Counted from the stretch's first letter, positions 14,977 through 23,018 are shown. The stretch is 34,252 bases of DNA from Deltaproteobacteria bacterium (GCA_025361065.1 JANYAY010000110.1:1-34252), one strand, 5' to 3'. A program made the numbers and translations. Notes: generated by a model from the letters alone, not told the origin.

Positions 14977-15276
14977 ATGCTGTATAAAATTACTCATATA
15001 ATATTTACCATTGCTGTGTTGATTATTGGCATACCCTTATGTCTATACTTGCTGAAGAAAAGCATAGAAGGTTTCGTAAATTATGGATTTGGTAAATTGC
15101 CAAAGAACTATCTTTGGATAGATGCTTCCCTAGGAACTTATGCACTAAAAATATTGTTAGTTGCAATATTTCAATTATGTCTTACTGTTTGGTATCTCTT
15201 TATTGAGAGAGGGGGACATTTATTTTTATTAATAGGGGGACCGGAAAATAATGGGATCAAATCTTTAGTTGAATAA
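14977..15276 (+). CDS. Hypothetical small membrane protein
   Basis: The frame encodes 99 residues with two clear membrane spans, about 5-26 (THIIFTIAVLIIGIPLCLYL) and 55-80 (ALKILLVAIFQLCLTVWYLF), joined by a loop that is basic and aromatic. I do not recognise a family. The ATG follows a weak GGGAATGGAAAA region. The gene is AT-rich against the neighbouring pgpA-cinA-thpR genes, consistent with acquired DNA. It stands between a repeat element and mazEF with no shared operon structure. A real but orphan product is more likely than chance, since hydrophobic spans are well formed. Confidence 0.45.
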   Translation: MLYKITHIIFTIAVLIIGIPLCLYLLKKSIEGFVNYGFGKLPKNYLWIDASLGTYALKILLVAIFQLCLTVWYLFIERGGHLFLLIGGPENNGIKSLVE

Positions 15277-15379
15277 AGGGGTCGCCCATTAACATTTCGC
15301 AGGCGGGCAAGGAGTAAAAGTTGTAGTGAGAAAGAAACTGAAAACTGACAAGATCATGCAAGCTGAGATGTTTATATAA

Positions 15380-15408
15380 TTGACATTATGTATATACATG
15401 TATATACT
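15380..15408 (+). promoter_or_regulatory. mazEF promoter overlapping a perfect 18-base palindrome
   Basis: TTGACA (15380-15385), a 17-base spacer and TATACT (15403-15408) form a strong promoter. GTATATACATGTATATAC (15390-15407) is a perfect palindrome covering most of the spacer and the -10 box, an ideal autorepression site for the MazE-type antitoxin. The leader to the ATG is only about a dozen bases. Confidence 0.7.
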
Positions 15409-15425
15409 GCTTTCGGAGGTGTGAT

Positions 15426-15656
15426 ATGTATACAAAAGTTCAAAGCTGGGGCGGAAGCCAGGGAATAAGACTGCCGAAAAAAATGATCGACATGTTGGAA
15501 ATTCAGGTGAATGATTCGGTGGAAATAATTGCTGAGAAAAATCGAATAATCATCCAGAAACCTAAAAAATATGATCTGAAGACTTTATTTGACGGTTATA
15601 AAGGCGGCAAACCGGAAGAGTTTTGGGACGAACCGCAGGGCCGGGAGGAACTTTAA
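15426..15656 (+). CDS. mazE: MazE/AbrB-type antitoxin
   Basis: The 76-residue product is a swapped-hairpin AbrB/MazE protein: VQSWGGSQGIRLPKKMIDML, then VNDSVEIIAEKNRIIIQKPK, which form the DNA-binding barrel. A loose acidic tail (LFDGYKGGKPEEFWDEPQGR) should wrap the toxin. GGAGGTG lies just upstream of ATG 15426. Its stop is immediately followed by the toxin ATG. It is expected to repress its own promoter through the palindrome at 15390-15407. Confidence 0.9.
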   Translation: MYTKVQSWGGSQGIRLPKKMIDMLEIQVNDSVEIIAEKNRIIIQKPKKYDLKTLFDGYKGGKPEEFWDEPQGREEL

Positions 15657-15983
15657 ATGTATATTCCCAAACAAGGGGATATTATCTGGATTGATTTTAA
15701 TCCCCAAGCAGGACACGAGCAAGCCGGGCATCGGCCTGCATTGGTAATTAGTAATGCAGACTTTAACAAACTTACCGGTTTTGCAATAGTGTGTCCGATT
15801 ACTTCCAAAAGAAAAAGCTACCCTCTGCATATTGAGCTCCAAGGATGTAAAACCGTTTCCGGTGAAGTAATGTTGGAGCAGATTAAATCTTTGGATTATT
15901 CTTTTCGCAACGCAAAATTTGCCGAGCATGTTTCGGATGATTTTTTGAAAGATATTTTAGAACGCATCGATTTGTTTTTTTGA
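15657..15983 (+). CDS. mazF: MazF/PemK-type mRNA interferase toxin
   Basis: The 108-residue protein has the full MazF fold and marks: GDIIWIDFNPQAGHEQAGHR followed by PALVIS (strand S1-S2 loop with the catalytic Arg), VCPITSK (Thr after Pro-Ile), and a C-terminal helix EHVSDDFLKDILERID. Members cut single-stranded RNA at short motifs; the motif cannot be read from sequence. GGGAGGAAC precedes the start, and the ATG directly follows the mazE stop. Length is normal and no disruption is seen, so this pair looks functional. Confidence 0.92.
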   Translation: MYIPKQGDIIWIDFNPQAGHEQAGHRPALVISNADFNKLTGFAIVCPITSKRKSYPLHIELQGCKTVSGEVMLEQIKSLDYSFRNAKFAEHVSDDFLKDILERIDLFF

Positions 15984-16079
15984 AAATAAAGGAAAATGAA
16001 AGGAAAACTAAAGGGAGAAACATAATATTTGGGACGTTTCTATTTAATTGATGTTGGATTGCCCAATCACCTGGCATTC

Positions 16080-16221
16080 GAGACTGTGTAGTAATTACCG
16101 TTTCGTCATTCCGGACAAGTGAAACGCGATCCGGAATCCAGTATTATCAGTAAGTTCTGGATGCCGGTTTTCACCAGCATGACGATGTTGATGGCTTTAT
16201 CTGATATTACGACACAGTCTC
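16080..16221. repeat. MITE-like element with 4-base target duplication
   Basis: GAGACTGTGTAGTAAT (16080-16095) and ATTACGACACAGTCTC (16206-16221) are 16-base terminal inverted repeats with one mismatch. ATTC flanks the element on both sides (16076-16079 and 16222-16225). Removing the element with one ATTC rebuilds a sequence closely related to 14904-14940. The core (CGTCATTCCGG, GGAATCCAGTATTATCAGT, CTGGATGCCGG, GCATGACGAT) is nearly the same as in the element at 23283, which has different ends. Confidence 0.75.
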
Positions 16222-16296
16222 ATTCGCCAAGCTATAAGTCGGGCAATGACATAGTTTGAGAAAATATAGAATAAAGTTTTTGCATCAAATATAAAG

Positions 16297-16326
16297 TTGC
16301 AAAAAAATTACCTGGTATTTTATAAA
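16297..16326 (+). promoter_or_regulatory. Candidate recA promoter with inverted repeat
   Basis: TTGCAA (16297-16302), 18 bases and TATAAA (16321-16326) fit a promoter just upstream of recA. TTTTTGCA (16277-16284) and TGCAAAAA (16298-16305) are inverted around 13 bases and overlap the -35 box, so they could be an operator. No GAAC-N4-GTTC box is present here. Confidence 0.45.
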
Positions 16327-16346
16327 TAATTTAATGGAGGTTTCAT

Positions 16347-17369
16347 ATGTGCGCAGATTTAGATAGATCGAAAGCGGTCGAGTTGGCCATAACCCAAATT
16401 GAAAGGCAGTTCGGCAAGGGATCAATAATGAGATTGGGTGGCAAAGAGCGTGTTGCCGATGTCCCGGCGATATCCACAGGATCTCTGAGCTTGGATATAG
16501 CCTTGGGCACTATGGGTGTGCCGCGCGGCAGAATTGTCGAAATCTACGGGCCGGAATCCGGCGGCAAAACAACGCTCGCTCTGCATATTGTTGCCGAAGC
16601 ACAAAAAGCCAATGGCCTGGCGGCTTTTATTGATGCCGAACATGCCCTCGATGTGACCTATGCCAAGAAAATCGGCGTCAACACGGATGACCTCCTCATT
16701 TCACAACCGGATACGGGCGAACAGGCCCTGGAAATTGCTGAAACGCTGGTGCGCAGCGGCGCGCTGGATGTTCTGGTCATTGACTCCGTTGCGGCTCTGG
16801 TTCCCAAGGCGGAGCTGGAAGGCGAAATGGGCGACGCCCAGATGGGCCTGCAGGCCAGACTCATGTCGCAGGCACTGCGCAAGCTTACCGGCAGCATCAG
16901 CAAATCCAGAACAACCGTAATCTTTATCAATCAACTGCGCATGAAGATCGGTGTCTTTTTCGGCAATCCCGAAACGACGACAGGCGGTAACGCCTTGAAA
17001 TTCTATGCATCCCAGCGCCTGGACATTCGCAAGATGACATCTCTGAAAACCGGACAGGATGTAACGGGCTTCCGGACAAAAGTTAAAGTAGTTAAAAATA
17101 AACTGGCGCCTCCGTTTAGGGAAGCGGAATTCGATATTATTTTTGGCGAGGGCATATCCCGCGAAGGTGATGTTCTGGATTTAGCCGCCGAACAGGGCGT
17201 TATTGAAAAAAGCGGTGCCTGGTATTCTTACAAGGGCGATAGAATGGGACAAGGCCGTGACAATTCCCGTACCTTCCTGAAAGAAAATCCTGACATTATG
17301 AAACAAGTGGAAAGTGAAGTGAAGGATAAACTGGGTATAAAAATTGTCGAGCAGGAAGAGGCTAAGTGA
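16347..17369 (+). CDS. recA: Recombinase RecA
   Basis: The 340-residue product matches RecA over its whole length: Walker A GPESGGKT at 68-75, [28 protein letters not shown], the loop L1/L2 region with [13 protein letters not shown] and [18 protein letters not shown], and the Walker B segment. It forms nucleoprotein filaments for strand exchange and stimulates LexA self-cleavage. GGAGG lies eight bases before the ATG. The stop overlaps the recX GTG by four bases. The C-terminus is short and less acidic than in E. coli. In many relatives thpR directly precedes it, but here repeats and mazEF intervene. Confidence 0.97.
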   Translation: MCADLDRSKAVELAITQIERQFGKGSIMRLGGKERVADVPAISTGSLSLDIALGTMGVPRGRIVEIYGPESGGKTTLALHIVAEAQKANGLAAFIDAEHALDVTYAKKIGVNTDDLLISQPDTGEQALEIAETLVRSGALDVLVIDSVAALVPKAELEGEMGDAQMGLQARLMSQALRKLTGSISKSRTTVIFINQLRMKIGVFFGNPETTTGGNALKFYASQRLDIRKMTSLKTGQDVTGFRTKVKVVKNKLAPPFREAEFDIIFGEGISREGDVLDLAAEQGVIEKSGAWYSYKGDRMGQGRDNSRTFLKENPDIMKQVESEVKDKLGIKIVEQEEAK

Positions 17370-17959
17370 TTCGCTATTCCCAGTCGCGTTATAAAAACTA
17401 CCGCGGCAGCAATAAATCTTTGAATAAGGCAACGTTGCCGGATGATCCTGTGCCGGATAATGCAGATAATCCAACTAAAACTGCTGATTATCTGGATTTG
17501 CATCATGCTTTGCAAAAAGCATATCGACTTTTGTCGTTGCGGCCGCACAGCGCCCGCGAAATAGAAAAAAAGCTGCGGGAAAAAGGATTTTCCGCAACCG
17601 TTATTAAAGAAGCACTGGAAAAACTCCGCGATTTGCAGTATCTGGATGACACTTCTTTTGCTTCTCAATGGGCGCGTAATCTGGCAGTGAATAAACTCTG
17701 GGGCAACAGAAAAATTATCGCGAGCCTGAAGGAAAAAGGTATCGCCGCATATTTAATCGACGCGGCGATAGAAGAAGTACGGCAGGAATTTCCGGAAGGA
17801 GAAGCCTTGGCTCGTTTAATTAAGAAAAACACGGCCGGGGAAAAAGGCGGCCGGCAGGATATTAAAGAAAAAAAACGTATATTTCAGAGACTGCTGGGCA
17901 GAGGATTCCCGGCGGGCTTGATATTCAGCCGTTTAGAAAAAAATAACTTGGTCGAATAA
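17366..17959 (+). CDS. recX: Regulatory protein RecX
   Basis: The 197-residue protein begins at GTG 17366, overlapping the recA stop (GTGA). The N-terminal 45 residues are polar and poorly conserved. From about residue 50 the RecX three-helix repeats follow: [60 protein letters not shown], and a final repeat with [20 protein letters not shown]. RecX binds in the groove of the RecA filament and limits its activity. Translational coupling to recA is clear. Confidence 0.92.
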   Translation: MIRYSQSRYKNYRGSNKSLNKATLPDDPVPDNADNPTKTADYLDLHHALQKAYRLLSLRPHSAREIEKKLREKGFSATVIKEALEKLRDLQYLDDTSFASQWARNLAVNKLWGNRKIIASLKEKGIAAYLIDAAIEEVRQEFPEGEALARLIKKNTAGEKGGRQDIKEKKRIFQRLLGRGFPAGLIFSRLEKNNLVE

Positions 17960-17976
17960 ATGCTGAAAGCGGCATA

Positions 17977-18024
17977 AGGAGCCCAAACGAAATACGAAAA
18001 AACAATTATTTCGTAACGGCTCCT
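17977..18024 (+). repeat. Two-part hairpin in the recX-alaS gap
   Basis: AGGAGCC (17977-17983) pairs with GGCTCCT (18018-18024), and CGAAATA (17988-17994) pairs with TATTTCG (18007-18013), separated by symmetric 4-base internal loops. No T-run follows. It lies 35 bases before alaS and could be an mRNA-level control or processing site. Confidence 0.55.
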
Positions 18025-18059
18025 CAATAAATTAGCAAAGATACCGGAGGAAAATTTTC

Positions 18060-20702
18060 ATGGTGAAGACGGGCAGTGAAATTCGGGAAAGTTTTTTAAA
18101 ATATTTCACAGGGAAAGGGCATACCATAGTGGCGAGCTCATCGCTCATTCCCAAAGACGATCCGACGTTAATGTTTACCAATGCGGGGATGGTACAATTT
18201 AAAAACGCCTTTTTAGGTTTGGAAAACAGAGGCTACACAAGGGCGGCGTCATCCCAGAAATGCGTCCGCGCCGGTGGCAAACATAACGACCTGGAAAATG
18301 TCGGTGTTACCGCCCGCCATCATACTTTTTTCGAAATGCTCGGTAATTTTTCCTTCGGCGATTATTTTAAGGAAGAAGCAATTGCCTGGGGCTGGGAATA
18401 TTTAACGGAAGTTGTGAAGCTCCCGAAAGATAAGCTCTGGGTAACGGTTTTTCAGGATGACGATGAAGCTTACGACATCTGGCATAAAAAAATGAACGTA
18501 CCCGCCGACCGCATTGTGCGGATGGGAGAAAAAAGCAATTTCTGGATGATGGGAGATACCGGTCCCTGCGGACCCTGTTCCGAAATAATTTACGATCAGG
18601 GCGCAGACGTCGGCTGCGGAAGGCCCGAATGTGACCTCGATTGCGGTTGTGACCGCTATCTGGAAATATGGAATCTGGTTTTTACTCAGTTTGACCGAGA
18701 CGAGAAGGGAAATTTGAATCCCCTGCCCAAACCAAACATTGATACGGGAATGGGATTAGAGCGGCTCACAGCGGTTATCCAGGGAGCGAAAAGCAATTAT
18801 GACACCGATTTATTCGGCGGTATCATTGCATTTGTCGAAAAAATCAGCGAAAAAAAATATGGCATAAATGCCGACGACGACACCTCCATCCGGGTTATTG
18901 CCGATCACAGCCGGGCCGTGACATTTTTAATCGGTGACGGCATCCTGCCTTCCAATGAAGGCCGGGGTTATGTCCTGCGGCGCATTTTACGCCGGGCGGC
19001 ACGCCATGGCAAGATGCTGGGAATTAATAAACCTTTTCTTTATCAGTGCGCCGAAGTTGTCATCGGCATGATGAAAGATGTCTATCCCGATCTGGAATCC
19101 AAGTCATCCTTCATCACCAAGGTTATTATCAATGAAGAGCAGCGTTTTATGGAAACACTCGACGCCGGGTTGCGTATTTTGCAGGAAGAAACAGCCGCAC
19201 TAAAGAAAGCAAACAAGAATGTTCTTCCCGGAACGCTGGTGTTTAAACTCTACGACACTTTCGGGTTCCCCACAGATTTGACGGCGGATATTGTAAAGCG
19301 CGACGGATTCACCCTGGATACGGCAGGATTTGCAACCGAGATGGAACAGCAGCGCGAACGTGCCCGCGGGGCATGGAAAGGCAGTGGGGAGGAAGCCATT
19401 GGAGAGTGCTATTTAAAATTGTCCAGCTCAGGAATTGCCACTGACTTCTGCGGTTATGAAGGAGTCACTAAGGCCGACTCGCAAATTATCACCATCATTG
19501 TTGACGGTAAAACAGTCGAATCCCTGTTCGAGGGTCAGGAAGCGGAAATTGTTTTGGAGACAACGGCATTTTATGGCGAATCCGGCGGTCAGGTAGGCGA
19601 TACCGGCTATCTGGAAGGCAACGGTTTTGTCTTTGCCGTGCAGGATACAAAAAAACCTGTTGAAAAACTCTTCGTGCATAAAGGCATTGTCCAAAAAGGA
19701 AATATTAAAACCGGCGATAAAGTTCATTTGATTGTGGACCTGGAAAAACGAAAAGCAATTCAGGCCAACCATTCCGGCACACATATTTTGCAGGCGGCGC
19801 TCAAAGCCGTGTTGGGCGATCATATCAAACAATCCGGTTCGCTCGTTAATACCGAAAGGCTGCGCTTCGACTTTTCTCATTTTTCCAAAATCAGCGACGA
19901 AGAGCTCCAGAGAATTGAAGAAATTGCCAACGACATAATTCGAAAAAATATAGAAGTGGTGACCGAGGTCTGCGCTCTGGAAGACGCCCTCAAAACCGGC
20001 GCGACGGCGGTATTCGATGAGAAGTACGGCGCAACGGTGCGGATTGTGAAAATGGGTGAGATGAGCATGGAGCTCTGCGGCGGCACGCATGTTACCCGCA
20101 CCGGGGATATCGGTTTATTGAAGGTGCTGCATGAATCAGCAATCGCTGCGGGCGTCCGCAGAATCGAGGCCGTCACCGGCAAGCAGGCGCTCGTTCATGT
20201 ACAACAGGCGGAAGAAGAATTGAAAAAGGCGGCAGGTTTATTTAAGGCCAGTCCCCTGGAACTGGCGGACCGCGCCGAAAAACTGCTCAAACACACCAAA
20301 GATCTGGAAAAGGAAATTGACGCACTTAAAGGGAAACTGGCCGCCAAAGACTCCGGAGATTTATTGGGTCAGGTGAAGGAAATCGGCGGCATAAAAGTAC
20401 TGGCAACGGAAGTAAATGTCAGCGATGCCAAAACGCTGCGTGATTTCGGCGACAAGCTGCGCGACAAGATGCAATCCGGAATTATTCTTCTGGCAGCCAA
20501 AGCAGAGGGGAAGGCCCTGCTGCTTTGCATGGTTACCAAAGACCTGGACGGGAAATTTCATGCCGGAAACATTATTAAGGAACTGGCTCCGCTGGTTGGC
20601 GGGAAGGGTGGCGGTCGCCCCGACATGGCCCAAGCCGGCGGCACCCAGCCGGAGAATTTGGGGAAAGTATTTCCGGCTTTAGAAAAATTGATTGCGAAGT
20701 AG
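18060..20702 (+). CDS. alaS: Alanine--tRNA ligase
   Basis: The 880-residue product contains the class II core (FTNAGMVQFKNAFLG, RAASSQKCVRAGGKHNDLEN, HHTFFEMLGNFSFGDYFKEE, GMGLERLTAV), the editing domain with zinc ligands H571 and H575 (HSGTH) and C673/H677 (CGGTH), and a C-terminal DHHA1 domain ending GGKGGGRPDMAQAGG. It charges tRNA-Ala and hydrolyses mischarged Ser- or Gly-tRNA. CGGAGG precedes the ATG at suitable spacing. The family length is about 875, so the gene is complete. It follows recA-recX as in many deltaproteobacteria. Confidence 0.97.
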   Translation: MVKTGSEIRESFLKYFTGKGHTIVASSSLIPKDDPTLMFTNAGMVQFKNAFLGLENRGYTRAASSQKCVRAGGKHNDLENVGVTARHHTFFEMLGNFSFGDYFKEEAIAWGWEYLTEVVKLPKDKLWVTVFQDDDEAYDIWHKKMNVPADRIVRMGEKSNFWMMGDTGPCGPCSEIIYDQGADVGCGRPECDLDCGCDRYLEIWNLVFTQFDRDEKGNLNPLPKPNIDTGMGLERLTAVIQGAKSNYDTDLFGGIIAFVEKISEKKYGINADDDTSIRVIADHSRAVTFLIGDGILPSNEGRGYVLRRILRRAARHGKMLGINKPFLYQCAEVVIGMMKDVYPDLESKSSFITKVIINEEQRFMETLDAGLRILQEETAALKKANKNVLPGTLVFKLYDTFGFPTDLTADIVKRDGFTLDTAGFATEMEQQRERARGAWKGSGEEAIGECYLKLSSSGIATDFCGYEGVTKADSQIITIIVDGKTVESLFEGQEAEIVLETTAFYGESGGQVGDTGYLEGNGFVFAVQDTKKPVEKLFVHKGIVQKGNIKTGDKVHLIVDLEKRKAIQANHSGTHILQAALKAVLGDHIKQSGSLVNTERLRFDFSHFSKISDEELQRIEEIANDIIRKNIEVVTEVCALEDALKTGATAVFDEKYGATVRIVKMGEMSMELCGGTHVTRTGDIGLLKVLHESAIAAGVRRIEAVTGKQALVHVQQAEEELKKAAGLFKASPLELADRAEKLLKHTKDLEKEIDALKGKLAAKDSGDLLGQVKEIGGIKVLATEVNVSDAKTLRDFGDKLRDKMQSGIILLAAKAEGKALLLCMVTKDLDGKFHAGNIIKELAPLVGGKGGGRPDMAQAGGTQPENLGKVFPALEKLIAK

Positions 20703-20714
20703 AGTGAAATTAGG

Positions 20715-20858
20715 ATGAAGACAAAGGCGCAACATGTAGTTAAAGTCAAAAGAGATGCCATCGCAAAGCGTGCAAGCAAAGCCTTGTCCAATTATAAAAA
20801 GGGTCCCATTAAGAAAGGTGATATTAATGATTTATATAAGGACTTGGAAAATGGTTAA
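20715..20858 (+). CDS. Small basic protein of unknown function, 47 residues
   Basis: Twelve bases after alaS, ATG 20715 opens a frame encoding a lysine-rich peptide (KAQHVVKVKRDAIAKRASKA, then LSNYKKGPIKKGDINDLYKD). The codon pattern is coherent and the AIAKRASKAL segment is amphipathic. An AGG touches the ATG and a better ribosome binding site is lacking. The sequence recalls small antitoxins or fragments of them, but I cannot assign a family. It may be cotranscribed with alaS. Confidence 0.4.
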   Translation: MKTKAQHVVKVKRDAIAKRASKALSNYKKGPIKKGDINDLYKDLENG

Positions 20859-20924
20859 CTCTGCTGGGAAACAAAGATTCAAGAGTCACGACCATTAACA
20901 CATAGCACTGCGGTCAATCTTTCG

Positions 20925-20953
20925 TTGACATGCAACGGCTGGTTCCCTATACT
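20925..20953 (+). promoter_or_regulatory. Strong promoter upstream of the TPR gene
   Basis: TTGACA (20925-20930), 17 bases and TATACT (20948-20953) form a near-consensus promoter. CTTTCC-G-GGAAAG lies right at the predicted start of transcription and could be an operator. The leader to the TPR start is about 100 bases. Confidence 0.65.
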
Positions 20954-21064
20954 TCCTTTCCGGGAAAGAAAGTTCTTGTAAATTAAAAACATGCAAAAAG
21001 TAAGGTATTTCTCACTCTATAACCGGTTTTGATTCTGAAGGATATTTTTTAGACTTAATGTTTA

Positions 21065-22057
21065 TTGCAATATATTGAGATTCACAGAGAGGACATATTC
21101 CCTTTTCATGATTACCATCTTAATTCCCTAAAACACATAATCCTTGATCCGGCAAAACATGTTGATCTTTCCACTCTGTCAGAACAGGATGCCATCGAAT
21201 TGATCAAGCAATCCTATGGCTTTTTATCCCCGGCCATTGATGTTTCCATTCAGGACGGGATTGCCACAATCACCCTTCAGGAACAGCGTGCCGAAAAAAT
21301 CAACGAGGCCCTGAAGCTTTTCCAGAAGGGCGTAAGAGAGGCGCAACAAGGCTCTTACCAGAAGGCGATTAAATATTTCATCAAGGTTATCGAAACCGTT
21401 CCCCAACATGTCGATGCCCGCCGCAATCTGGCGATGGCCCACCTTGAGAACGGCAACATTCCACTGGCCAAGGAGCTACTGCTGCAATGCCTCAAGATTG
21501 ATCCAACCAATGTCTGGACCTTCGTGCTTCTTGGCAATATTGCGACGAAGCATGAACGGGCGTTTGATGTAGCGGCTTTTTATTATGAAAAGGGATTGAC
21601 CATTAATCCTGATGACAACCTGTTGCTCAATAACTTTGCCGCTTTGTGTATGGAGATGGGCAGTATTGACCAAGCGCGGGAACTTTTCGAGAAAGCTTTG
21701 AAGATTGATCCCAGCTATCCCAATACATATTTTGGATTGGCACTCCTGCACCGTGTTACAAATTCTCCTGAAAAGGCACTGAAAATTCTGGATCAGCTTT
21801 TTATGCAGCCACCATTGACGGATATCCGCAGTGCGCCGGTTTACGGAAATGCGCGTGACCTCTATCTGGAGATAAGCACAGAGCTTGCTAACAAGGAGAG
21901 CGGGACGCTGATGAATGGAATCATGGCGCGAAAAATGGCACTGGAAGCAACTACGGGATATTCGATTAGCATCGAAATGGACAATTCCCTTGAATATATT
22001 TCCGCCGTATCCCAGATGGCCTGGAAGCATAACCGCGATGAACATCGGATTCGCTAA
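21065..22057 (+). CDS. Tetratricopeptide-repeat protein, possibly 3'-truncated
   Basis: The 330-residue product has a unique N-terminal region of about 75 residues and then tandem TPR units from about 80 to 245 (for example QKAIKYFIKVIETVPQHVDA, LAKELLLQCLKIDPTNVWTF, QARELFEKALKIDPSYPNTY). TPRs mediate protein binding. A non-repeat C-terminal part (GNARDLYLEISTELANKESG, SLEYISAVSQMAWKHNRDEH) looks like the start of another domain and ends abruptly. The frame can only begin at TTG 21065, because TAA lies just upstream, and there is no good ribosome binding site, so the start is uncertain. No signal peptide is seen. Confidence 0.65.
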   Translation: MQYIEIHREDIFPFHDYHLNSLKHIILDPAKHVDLSTLSEQDAIELIKQSYGFLSPAIDVSIQDGIATITLQEQRAEKINEALKLFQKGVREAQQGSYQKAIKYFIKVIETVPQHVDARRNLAMAHLENGNIPLAKELLLQCLKIDPTNVWTFVLLGNIATKHERAFDVAAFYYEKGLTINPDDNLLLNNFAALCMEMGSIDQARELFEKALKIDPSYPNTYFGLALLHRVTNSPEKALKILDQLFMQPPLTDIRSAPVYGNARDLYLEISTELANKESGTLMNGIMARKMALEATTGYSISIEMDNSLEYISAVSQMAWKHNRDEHRIR

Positions 22058-22226
22058 ACTAGGTGATCCCAAGCTGACGTTGAATGCCTTTATCGTTTCA
22101 GCAACACAATTTGCCAGCCTACTAAATGTTTCCTGTGAACAAGCAGACTTGGAAGAGCGGAATGTATTGTTTATGCCCGATGGCGGCCAGGTCTATCTGA
22201 AGAAAATGTTCGAACGGATTACGTAG
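22038..22226 (+). CDS. Small ORF, probable out-of-frame continuation of the TPR gene
   Basis: ATG 22038 lies inside the 3' end of the TPR gene and opens a 62-residue frame (MNIGFAKLGDPKLTLNAFIV, LLNVSCEQADLEERNVLFMP, then DGGQVYLKKMFERIT). It looks like real protein sequence, and there is no ribosome binding site of its own. A shift near 22050-22060 would join it to the TPR product. It may be the last part of a longer protein that has lost its middle, or a separate translationally coupled gene. A hairpin terminator follows at 22279. Confidence 0.45.
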   Translation: MNIGFAKLGDPKLTLNAFIVSATQFASLLNVSCEQADLEERNVLFMPDGGQVYLKKMFERIT

Positions 22227-22278
22227 TGTTAATGGTTCAGGCCTTGCAATTTTTGCAATATGGTTTGCCGGTACGCCA

Positions 22279-22306
22279 ATCGCCGTTAAGAACGGGCGAT
22301 CTTTTT
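22279..22306 (+). terminator. Terminator after the TPR gene, shared with the vapC end
   Basis: ATCGCCGTT pairs with AACGGGCGAT (one bulged G) around AAG, followed by CTTTTT. It sits between the convergent TPR and vapC genes. Confidence 0.65.
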
Positions 22307-22715
22307 AAGGTTCTATCCTTTTCAATCCGCTAATCCGTGCTAGATGTTTCCGGTCAAACGAATAGATATCATTGATGTTGAGTTTCTCCATTAACGCGAC
22401 GATATAGCCATCAATAAAATCAATATTCTTTTCCTCATAATGATCTAATGCCCTGGCAACAATTGAGCCGTTAATTACTTCCAAGCCCGGCGTAGCCAGA
22501 ATGGATCTGATCATTGGTGCGATATCTTTTGCCTTCAAATCGTAGGCGGACTCCAAAACCCAGATTAATTCCGTCAGCACCAAGTCGGCTGTTACCAGTT
22601 TGACTGTGCCTGAAGCTGCCTTATTCAAAAGCGCGTCCACGCGGTCAGCCTTAGCGGGATCGTCAGCCGTGAGATAACGAACAAAGAGGTTGGTATCAAT
22701 GAAACAGCGCTTCAT
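22305..22715 (-). CDS. vapC: VapC-type PIN-domain ribonuclease toxin
   Basis: The 136-residue protein has the PIN active-site acids in order: D7 in CFIDTNLFVRYL, the Glu of ADLVLTELIWVLE, the Asp of NIDFIDGYIVALM, and the final Asp of IYSFDRKHLARI. These bind the metals used to cut RNA, usually tRNA or rRNA in this family. Its ATG overlaps the antitoxin stop by four bases (ATGA), giving translational coupling. No disruption is seen. Confidence 0.92.
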   Translation of the reverse strand: MKRCFIDTNLFVRYLTADDPAKADRVDALLNKAASGTVKLVTADLVLTELIWVLESAYDLKAKDIAPMIRSILATPGLEVINGSIVARALDHYEEKNIDFIDGYIVALMEKLNINDIYSFDRKHLARISGLKRIEP

Positions 22716-22957
22716 ATATTTTCCTTCCTAACCCTTTGGGCAACAGCGGCCTTAGCTTGCGCTCGTTCCGCTTCAAATGAGGTTGACGCCTTTTTCTTCA
22801 CTGCGCCGCGGAATGCTTTTATCGTTTTGAGAGGCTGGATGTAAACCAGCTCTCCCTTAAGTATAAAATCTACCCTGTCGTTAGGAATTATCCCTATGGC
22901 ATCTCGTATAGACTTTGGAATAGTAACTTGACCTTTTGCGGTAACTGTTGATTGCAT
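22712..22957 (-). CDS. vapB: VapB-type AbrB-like antitoxin
   Basis: The 81-residue product starts with a SpoVT/AbrB DNA-binding hairpin, STVTAKGQVTIPKSIRDAIG followed by IIPNDRVDFILKGELVYIQP. A positively charged tail (AVKKKASTSFEAERAQAKAA) should contact the toxin. The start at 22957 is chosen over an upstream in-frame start at 23008 because GGAGG lies eight bases before it. It is expected to repress the operon through the inverted repeat at 22977-23004. Confidence 0.9.
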   Translation of the reverse strand: MQSTVTAKGQVTIPKSIRDAIGIIPNDRVDFILKGELVYIQPLKTIKAFRGAVKKKASTSFEAERAQAKAAVAQRVRKENI

Positions 22958-22976
22958 AATCATTACCTCCATTAAA

Positions 22977-23018
22977 ATTCTTACTTGTAAACATAGGTAA
23001 GAATTCATCGTCTGTCAA
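22977..23018 (-). promoter_or_regulatory. vapBC promoter and operator
   Basis: On the minus strand TTGACA (23018-23013), 17 bases and TATGTT (22995-22990) form the promoter. ATTCTTAC (22977-22984) and GTAAGAAT (22997-23004) are perfect 8-base inverted half-sites 20 bases apart that flank the -10 box. Confidence 0.65.

Noticed and set aside
16226-16346. SOS (LexA) box upstream of recA.
   Set aside because: No GAAC-N4-GTTC, CTGT-N8-ACAG or similar palindrome was found; the only inverted repeat is TTTTTGCA/TGCAAAAA.
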